Assembly: GCF_965363235.1 (NCBI RefSeq)
Contig: NC_134841.1
Span: 36,733,440 to 36,797,439 of the forward strand
Reading direction: 5' to 3'
DNA: 64,000 bases
Origin: Mytilus galloprovincialis
Taxonomy: Eukaryota; Mollusca; Bivalvia; Mytilida; Mytilidae
This document shows, piece after piece, positions 56,361 to 64,000 of this stretch. Numbering within the stretch: position 1 is the first letter of the stretch; each line of letters opens with the position of its first letter. A model generated the notes under the pieces. The model worked only from the letters and a program-made list of their open reading frames with translations, did not search any database and was not told where the DNA came from. The position numbers and the translations under genes were made by a program.

Positions 56361-57468
56361 CAAAAACTATTTTTCTATTGATTTCGTATGCATTATAACA
56401 AAAGTTAATGATGATAAATCATTTGACAGTTGAACGAGCATACTCATTTCTAGTCAATTGCATACACTTTGATTGGTCTATCTCATGTATTCATCACGGG
56501 CTTTCAATTTTCATTCCTCCTCTTTAATGAAATGTGTTCAGTATCTTGTACATGCAAGTTTAAGGAACCATAAGATTAACAAACACGTAAGCGACTGTCA
56601 TATTAGTCAGCTTGTACATGTATTATCTATAGATTGAACTTGTAGGAACCTATTGCAAAACTTAGGGAAATACAGACTATTATCTATAATGTATATTTAT
56701 GCAATGATTTGCGATTAGAAGAAGAAATGACTTACATATTCTTTTGGTAAGTAATGTATTCTACAGATAACATTATTAACACTTGCTTGATTTTGATATA
56801 AGATTAAAAACTTTAGTTGTTTTTCAAAATACAATTACGGTATATACAAAAATACAAGTTTTCTTCAGCATTTTGTAAAAACATTCTATTTGTTTTCTTT
56901 TGGGTAAAAATATAAGTAATAGTGCATTAAAATATATTTTCTTAAACTAAAGGCAAGCTCATTACTGAACCTGATGATGGTATATAATATATATCACGCA
57001 ATCCTACAATAAAACATCGGAAGCTGGGAAGAGATCATATAGCAAATTCTCAAACAGAAAGACATGAGAGATTTCGTATAATGCACAGGATGAATTTCGA
57101 TTGAATAAACATAATAAAGAAAAACGAATTTTTTTTTAGACGGTATTGACACTGCAAACATAAAGAAGAATTCGAAGTATTTAATTGTTAAATTCAAAGT
57201 AAATGTAAAAACTTTAATGTCAAGGTTTGTATATATATCTGTAATTTGATCTTATCTGATGTTATGGTTCAACATTTCGTTCACGTTTCGATATTTGTAT
57301 ACAAAATATATAACATACTTTGATCACGTATACACAATACTTGATGAATATCAAAATATTGCAAATAGTTTTAAATATTATTATAATGCAAATTGTTATG
57401 TTGTACGTTCTTTGCATTAAGTTAGTTATATAATTATTTTATTTCCCCAGAAAAAATAGCATTTAAAC

Positions 57469-60400
57469 ATGCAGCTCATTCAAATATTCACATATTGGAC
57501 ATGTTGGATGTTGTTTTGGATGTGTGCAGGTATATATTATTTCTTTATATATCAAATGTTACAAAAAAAAGAAGTAAAATCACAAAAATACTGAACTCCG
57601 AGGAAAATTCAAAACGGAAAGTCCCTAATCAAATTGCAAACCCAAAAGCACAAACACATCACAAGAATGGAAAACAACTGTCATATGCCTGACTTGGTAC
57701 AGGCATTTTCTTATGTAGAAAATGGTGAATAAAACCTGGTTTTATAACTAGCAGAACCTCTCACTTGTATGACAGTCACATGAAATTCCATTATATTGAC
57801 AACGATGTGTGAACAAAACAAACAGACTTGATAGGTAAAAATGTAAAAAAAATATAGCAATCAACATTGTGTTATAATCTTAATCACTAAAAAACATACA
57901 AAATGTAACAGAGAAGCACAAAACAAAATGGCATATGAAACACATTCAAGAGGCACCGAAAAGATTAAGAGCAGAGATGATTAACATTTCGGAATAGGAA
58001 CTTTAGTAAAAAAATATATAAAACATGACTAAAACCTATAAGATAAAAAGCCTGGTAAAAAGATAAATTATATAAATGGCAATACTAGAAGATACAATTT
58101 CCTGTTCTGAATTGCAACTTAATTTGAGGCTCGCATAAAAAAGTTCTTATCAGATTTATATACATGTACTAAGAATAACAAATTGAAAGGAAAAGGGGAA
58201 ATACAGATTTTTTTTACTTTTAGTAATGCAAAGTAGGTGTATAAATGTTCTTGTCAATTGTATTTGTTTAATAGGTTATATTACAAAAACGGGCATATGA
58301 AAACAATCTGAATTGTTTCAATTCCAAACGAGGGTAGAGTTCCCTTTAAATCTATCTTATTGTACTGTATAAAAACGTAAGGACAAAGATAAATTTAAAA
58401 AAAATTGTTGTACAAACAAATATAAAAACTAGTTGCTTTCGTAGGTTTTGTCTGTTAAATTGAAGGCAGGTGTATTAATTAAAATAAAAAACAGTGGGCA
58501 TCATTTTGAAATGGCTAACGACTATATGTATATAGCTAGTTTAACTGGCTGACGTCCATGATTTAAAATACAACAACTAGTTTTGAAAGAAATTACAACT
58601 GAGAATTTGTCGATATCTGTCAATTTTGTCAAATGATATGAATTAAATAAGGAAGATATGTACATAAGGTTTGTACCAGTAAAGTAGCAGTCAAACCCCA
58701 TGAATTTAAAAGATTTACTATAGCATATATAATATGCAGCACTTACAAAAATATGTAATTAAACACCCTTTTAACACGTGGAAGTATCATAGGGCAACAC
58801 CAGTCTTTTGAAATCACAATCCTACACACTTTAAAATTCGCCGAACCAGCTAAACTCTAAACAGGTCAGATAAAGGTTTATGAATAACGTACAAAAGCTA
58901 GTATCATGGAAAAAGAAGTTCAGTCTACAATGTATAATAAATGTAAAAACACAAGTACAAACAAACCAGTTAACATTGCTGTAGCAAAGAATTATGTTAG
59001 CGCTTACAGAAAAGTTTATCATACTAAAAGTACATAACCTGATAAGAAATCTAGACGTTCTACATGTACACTTTCATATCGTTGTCAATTTCGTTCAGTT
59101 ACGTCATAAGCAGTTCACAAACTTGATCAATATCAAGAATAAATCCGTACTGAATTTAAATGGTGAATAAACTAAAGAAACATTTTTTCCTGTTTCAAAC
59201 TATGATTCTGCAAATTGGTTGTGTATATAGAAGTGACAATGAATGTATTGTGGTAAAATTTACGCAGTTTCTGTTATTAAACCAAAAAGAAAGAACATTT
59301 TAGCTAGCATCACAATTGAAATAATCTTAAAAAGGGTAGTTTTAAATACAAGGTTTACTTAATTTCGTTCAGGCGAAATGATCCTTCTTCCACAATTAAA
59401 AATCAAATTTCTGAAAAGATTTTTTTACGTTTTCATTTATTATGTTATAATTTTTGATTTTTTTTTATATTTTAGAGGGTCGTAATAATGATAACAAACA
59501 TACTCAATTTAAAATTTCTGAGCACAGAAAAGAAAATACAACACTCCTAGACAACACCACTGACCAAAGAAGAGAATATACAACACATTCCGACAAAACT
59601 ACTGTCAAAAGAAAAGAATATACAACACTTCTGTTCCAAATAACTGACCAAAGAAAAGAACTCACAACTCTTCCAGACAAAACAACTGGTCAAAGACGAG
59701 AATATACAACACTTCCAGACAATCACAGATTAAGTTGTACAAAAAATGAAACAGAGACAGTCGCTTGCTTCAACGGAGGATCGTGCCTTGCAACAGATGT
59801 AGGATTTAGAATAATACGATGCGCGTGAGTAGAAATAACCAACTTAACTGTTCGTTTTCAGACATGCTTTTGCTTTTGGTATTTTTCTTGACAAACTTAT
59901 CTTATTAGTTATTGTTTGGAGATGGGGTGTGATTGACAAAATGACGTATAGTATCAACAATGCAGTGTCTAAATGAACCTGTTGTAGTAGTGTAACCGTA
60001 AACAGAAGAAAAAAATGTGCGGTCATTTTTAGTCTCGGTGTACAAGTAGCGAACCACGCCAAATAGACACTTAAAAAAATAGACCTTACAGTAAAAGTAA
60101 TAATTTACAAGGACAAACAAAAGAATGCTTTTACACATTTTTAAGTTGATAAACAATGCCAATATCATTTACAAAGACGAACAAAAGATTGCTATAACAC
60201 ATTTTTAAGTTGATAAACAAACCCAGTACAAAGAATCTATACTTCAAGACCATTGTGTATTATTTGTGAAGTTTATACGGGATATCTATCAGCAAGGTCT
60301 TGTTATCTTCCGCTGAAGTTTCTTTTAGGGAAAAGACGAGACCTTCTTTTTGATATACCCTTGGTACATCCACTTTCTGAACAGACACTGGTGAAGTTTT

Positions 60401-63400
60401 ATAATGTCTGAGTATACGTAGCAGCTGCAAACTCATGAATACCGAATGAGTTGGGAAATGTATATCCCATTTGCAGGTGAAGTTGGTACATGAGGCAGAG
60501 GAAGCCGTGTTTGTTGATTGGATTCCCTGATCTTCTTGTTTGTGACATGTGTCTCAATTAACTCCGAATCATATATTTATTAAAAGAGGTTGGCAAGGAG
60601 AGGCGCACAGTTCTATCCCATAGGAATACCGACAATTTGTTTAAAAACATCTATTACCTCCAAATTCACCAAATATGTTGTCAACAAGAAACTCCAGCAT
60701 ATTGATAACTCTCCAACGTTGTTCATTATATGTCTTCAAGTTGACTGCATTCATGTATATAAGAAAAAAAGATCTTGTAAAAAAATTGCCTCCATGTATA
60801 TGAATGCTCCTTGTTTTATTTCAGATGTACTTTTAAATATACTGGTGACCGATGCGAAATGATAAACCTAGAAATACTTTTTGCAAGTAAGCACCACCGT
60901 GCAATAAATAAATGAATAAAAAAATATTGTTGAAGTCATTGGCAATGCAGTGCATATGATTTTATCAGCTGTTTTAACATATCCTGTAAAGGTCTTAACG
61001 AAAAAAATCAACCACGTTACTTTGCGTCATCTTACTAAATATGTTCAGGCTCATATCCTTAAAATTACTTTCTTTTTCTTGAAGGCGTCCTTATGTTTAT
61101 GATCATGATTGTCAGATCTAAGCTATAATAGATATCTGCATTCGTACTTGTTTTTGCTTGACTAGTGTTTTTAGTCTACAAAAAGGATGATGTTCATAAC
61201 AGCTTTGATAACGACATTGAATGGCGTACAGACGTTTTAATTTGGTTGGGTAGTATCGATTGTCTTTTGATATCAACAATAATAGCCTTACTGAAAATAA
61301 TGGCATGATGAGTTAAGCTGACTATGTGGTATGGGCTTTGCTCATCGTCTATGGCCGTAAGGTGACATAATAACTTATAATTTCTATGTCATTTAGTCTT
61401 CTGTGGAGAGTTGTCACATTGGCAATCATACAATTCAAACAAGAAAACAAGAAAACTAACGGCCTTATTTATGTTCAAGTCACCATTTTTATCAGTTAAT
61501 TGCTTTATTACACAAATTCAGCGACAACATTTAGAAAAATCTTGCTATAAATGGAAACCTTTAATTCTGATGGGATGACTGTGTTTTCTTAAAATTCTTA
61601 AATATTACGCGAACATTTAATTTATCTAAAACGATGTTTCCTCAAGTTTAAGATGATCATTTATCGTTACATGAAAAATGCAGACACGAAATTTACGATT
61701 CTTTTAAAAACAGTTTTAATTTATTAGACCATTATGGAATATTTGTATCTCAGATGACCACAGTTTACTGATATGTTTCGCTCACAATTCCATCCTATTT
61801 CCTATCGAAAGCAACTATTCATCGAATCTTGACTTGCATTAATATAAGTAACATGACGGATGCCACTAGTGATGCAAAAACTGCTTATCCTGGTATTACA
61901 TATAGGAAGTATAGGAAGGTTCCTGTTTAACTTTTGGTGAAGTGTTTTTGACTGTAACATTTGTTTGTCTTTTCGCCTTTTTTTTTTTAACTTGTCTCTT
62001 TTATTGAATTAACGGTTTTGATTGGGTATCTTCTCCTCTCCATTTCTTACTTCTATTATTTGCTCATAACCGATTCCCTGAGCTACGATTTAAGCCCTGT
62101 TATCATGCCGATATACAGTCAAAATAAAAATTGTCTTATCCAATGCAAATTAGGTTTGATCTTGACCGAAACACACCGAAAATCATAAAGTTACTTGTAT
62201 CGAGTGTTGTCTGCTCCAGCTTTTGGTGGGAGATATTGCATGAATATACTGAACGCAAACAAATATTGTTAGCATAGTGACAAAGTAAACCGTAGTACTA
62301 CCATGTTTGCATCACATTTCTTGTTAGATCAAAATAAGACATAATAGTAATGGACATCAAAAGAGAAATACTTTTGGAGTTATATACTAGAACCTAGTAG
62401 GTTGTATACTAGAACCTAGTAGAGGTAAATAAAGAGAATAGCCTTGATTTCTGACTAGAAGACGCAAAAACACAAACACACAAAAACATCGAAGATGTAT
62501 TAGTCGAAAGGCTCTGTTGACCAATAATTGGTGTTAGAAATATACCTGGTGTATGTATATGCTACTAGTACATCAAAAGCTTTTTAGATTCCCTTCAAAA
62601 GAATTTATTTTTCTAACCGGAACCAATGTTTGATGGGATGTGATCGTTCTGAATGCTCATTCTTCTATTTAAGCGAGCACAGTGCCATGATAACATCGTT
62701 GTTTGTTAAAAAATTTGACTTATCAGTCTCTGCATTATAATTTCAATATATAATAAACCCTGACACAATAGAAAACAGGATTAAAATTTTATACTTGTGG
62801 CAGACGCGCGTTTCGTTTACAAAAGACTCATTAGTGGCACTCGAATAAAAAAAAGGTTAAAAAGGCCAAATAAAGTACGAAGTTGAAGAGCATAGATGAT
62901 TCAAAATTCATAAAAATTTTGCCAAATACAGCTAACTTTAAGGTAATCTATTCCTGAGGTAGGAAAGCCTTAGTATTTCAAATATTCAAAGTTTTGTAAA
63001 CAGTTGATTTTATAATACTTATTATAAAACTTAAAACAAACAGTTCACATCAGCTTACATCGATTAAAAACAAAATACATATTTTTTTTTCTTTCAAATG
63101 ATATCATTTGTCAAATGTTACTATATTCTTTAGGTAAACACGTATTTTTTCAGTGAATAAAGAAAAGAAAGAAGTTAGAACTGGTCTTGTTTCCGGATTT
63201 ATTGCTTTAATAGCATTATTATTGCTTGCAGGGTTGTTATTAGCTTTTAATATATTTTTCAAAGTAAAAAGGTGAGTTAGTGAATTTATTTTACTTAATA
63301 TAAGTGCTTTGTTACTAAAAGTACCGAGTAAACATTATCAACCCAATCTGGACATATATATTTGTTTTTATTACAAAAAAAGAAAAAAAAAAAAAAAGAA

Positions 63401-63765
63401 AAACACTTTACAACAAGAGGAGTACAACGTCCCAATACCTAACGGACTTTAAAACAAATTTATACATTTATATATATAGCTGTATGGGATGTTGACGAAA
63501 CCCTCAGACGGTGAAACCGGGATTGTTCTTGTGAAAAACATTTTTTCAGCTTATTCATAACTATTTTTTACAATAATACCTTGAAAAGATAAAAAAATCA
63601 ATGTCCTTTTTTTTTTTTTTTTATTAAGTTTTCATTTTTAGATAAAATACCGAAAACCATCAATTTTGATTACCAGTTCTTATGTGCAATACTACAATCC
63701 ATATTATTTATTGTAGAGTTAACACATATGAAGAGATATACTCAAGAGGTCGGTTATTTATATGA
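57469..63765 (+). CDS. Gene 5: EGF membrane protein with Thr-rich repeat stalk, ErbB-ligand-like (212 aa, 5 exons)
   Basis: Coding exons are 57469-57529, 59476-59824, 60825-60886, 63154-63271 and, less surely, 63717-63765; phases 1, 2, 1, 2. An acceptor at 57449-57450 precedes the start. Signal peptide 1-20. Residues 38-93 are four 14-residue repeats (RKE-N/Y-TTLLDNTTDQ type), then a fifth partial unit runs into PDNHRL, the conserved lead of the EGF domain. EGF cysteines at 108, 118, 124, 136, 138 and 147; NET sequon at 111-113; KYTGDRC end with Arg before Cys6. Membrane helix about 168-191, then basic FFKVKR. The tail NTYEEIYSRGRLFI has two tyrosines in a YEEIY pattern that could be phosphorylated (inference). 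Thr and Asn-X-Thr sites in the repeats suggest a glycosylated stalk. The real last exon may lie beyond the window. Confidence 0.8.
57575..57895. repeat. Dispersed repeat family E, full copy, in intron 1 of gene 5
   Basis: Starts TACTGAACTCCGAGGA, then GGAAAGTCCCTAATCAAA, CAACTGTCATATGCCTGAC, TTCTTATGTAGAAAATGG, and ends at an AACATTGTGTTATAA block. It is the fullest copy in the window. Confidence 0.8.
59526..59720 (+). repeat. In-frame 42-bp coding minisatellite in gene 5
   Basis: Four 42-bp units (59526-59693) and a partial fifth, with the recurring core AAAGAAAATACAACACT or GAGAATATACAACACTTCC. Length is a multiple of three, so copy-number change keeps the EGF domain in frame. Confidence 0.9.
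60104..60221. repeat. 64-bp tandem duplication in intron 2 of gene 5
   Basis: CACATTTTTAAGTTGATAAA and ATTTACAARGACRAACAAAA each occur twice, 64 bases apart. Confidence 0.75.
60245..60720 (-). pseudogene. Reverse-transcriptase remnant in intron 2 of gene 5, antisense
   Basis: The minus strand encodes MLEFLVDNIFGEFGG, then a degenerate GIPMG..NCAPLLANLF block, and later NGIYISQLIRYS. Blocks are in the right order for the same element as at 15215 and 31125. Many stops. Probably Penelope-like (uncertain). Confidence 0.5.
61316..61440 (+). repeat. Dispersed repeat family D fragment in intron 3 of gene 5
   Basis: TGTGGTATGGGCTTTGCTCA, GGCCGTAAGGTGACAT, GTGGAGAGTTGTCACATTGG. Confidence 0.75.
61855..62040 (+). 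repeat. Dispersed repeat family B, diverged copy, in intron 3 of gene 5
   Basis: GACGGATGCCACTAGTGATG and TTTGTTTGTCTTTTCGCC resemble the gene 4 intron copy (GACAGGTGCCACTACTGGG). Confidence 0.5.
62384..62423 (+). repeat. 20-bp tandem duplication
   Basis: TATACTAGAACCTAGTAG occurs twice in direct succession; each unit contains the near-palindrome CTAGAACCTAG. Confidence 0.8.
62755..62895 (-). repeat. Dispersed repeat family A, inverted, in intron 3 of gene 5
   Basis: GCAGACGCGCGTTTCG, CAAAAGACTCATTAGTGGC and AAGTACGAAGTTGAAGAGCA. Confidence 0.8.
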
Positions 63766-64000
63766 ACCTGGTATCTTCGATTACTGTTTTGAAAAATGGA
63801 TAATGGCATGCGTGCACGGTTGCAAGTTTGAATCTTCCTGGACATCACGAGTTTGGGTGCATAATTATATAACAATAATACAGAAGTAAACATACAAAGA
63901 GAGACAACTATTTTTTCGATGAACTAATGATTTTTCAGAATTATAATGTTAGAATTGACTTCAAATGATAAGTGTTTTAGTAAAACAAAATAATCCGTGT
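63766..64000. other. End of window, 3' flank of gene 5
   Basis: Nothing recognised. If the last exon call for gene 5 is wrong, this is intron. Confidence 0.4.

Larger units (their letters stand above)
53666..57450. other. Spacer between genes 4 and 5
   Basis: Holds the likely 3' end of gene 4, a family B fragment (54330-54440), the Mytilus repeat at 54660-54920 and a family E fragment (56290-56360). The rest is AT-rich with no exon found. Any promoter for gene 5 should lie near its 3' side. Confidence 0.5.

Overview
The window reads as AT-rich bivalve genomic DNA, most likely a marine mussel (Mytilus or a close relative). The evidence is a set of dispersed repeats that I recognise from Mytilus, for example the block at 54660-54920 and the family with core GACGAAACGCGCGTCTGGCG. 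Genes have small exons with GT-AG introns, and there are several LINE, foldback and tyrosine-recombinase retroelement insertions. I found no rRNA, tRNA gene, CRISPR array or bacterial-style operon.

The host content is one tandem array, all on the + strand, of small single-pass membrane proteins. Each has a signal peptide, one EGF domain, one membrane helix and a short cytoplasmic tail. Genes 1 (8202-13102), 2 (25964-30052), 4 (49905-53665) and 5 (57469-63765) can be assembled by hand with consistent splice sites and phases, giving 169, 158, 140 and 212 residues. Gene 3 (33321-34683) is a decayed copy. An orphan membrane-plus-tail exon pair (38522-40184) is either its 3' end or the remnant of a sixth copy. 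In every copy the EGF domain is split by an intron between cysteines 4 and 5. That position is known from vertebrate ErbB ligands (EGF, TGF-alpha, neuregulin), so the array is best read as a local expansion of ErbB-ligand-like membrane growth factors.

Layout: 1-8.2 kb is non-coding with old repeats and a MITE. 8.2-13.1 kb is gene 1. 13.1-25.9 kb is spacer holding a reverse-transcriptase remnant, a dimeric dispersed repeat and two foldback-like elements, the first containing a full-length RTE-type LINE. 26-30 kb is gene 2. 30-40.2 kb is a duplicated spacer, pseudogene 3 and the orphan 3' exons. 40.9-47.8 kb is a minus-strand RTE-type LINE, 5'-truncated, into which a DIRS-order element of Ngaro/PAT layout inserted. 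49.9-53.7 kb is gene 4 and 57.5-63.8 kb is gene 5.

The spacers before genes 2 and 3 are paralogous. The copy before gene 3 therefore preserves empty sites for both foldback elements, each flanked by TAA in the copy before gene 2. Gene 5 carries an in-frame 42-bp minisatellite encoding a Thr-rich stalk. All assignments come from reading the sequence; no database search or transcript data were available.
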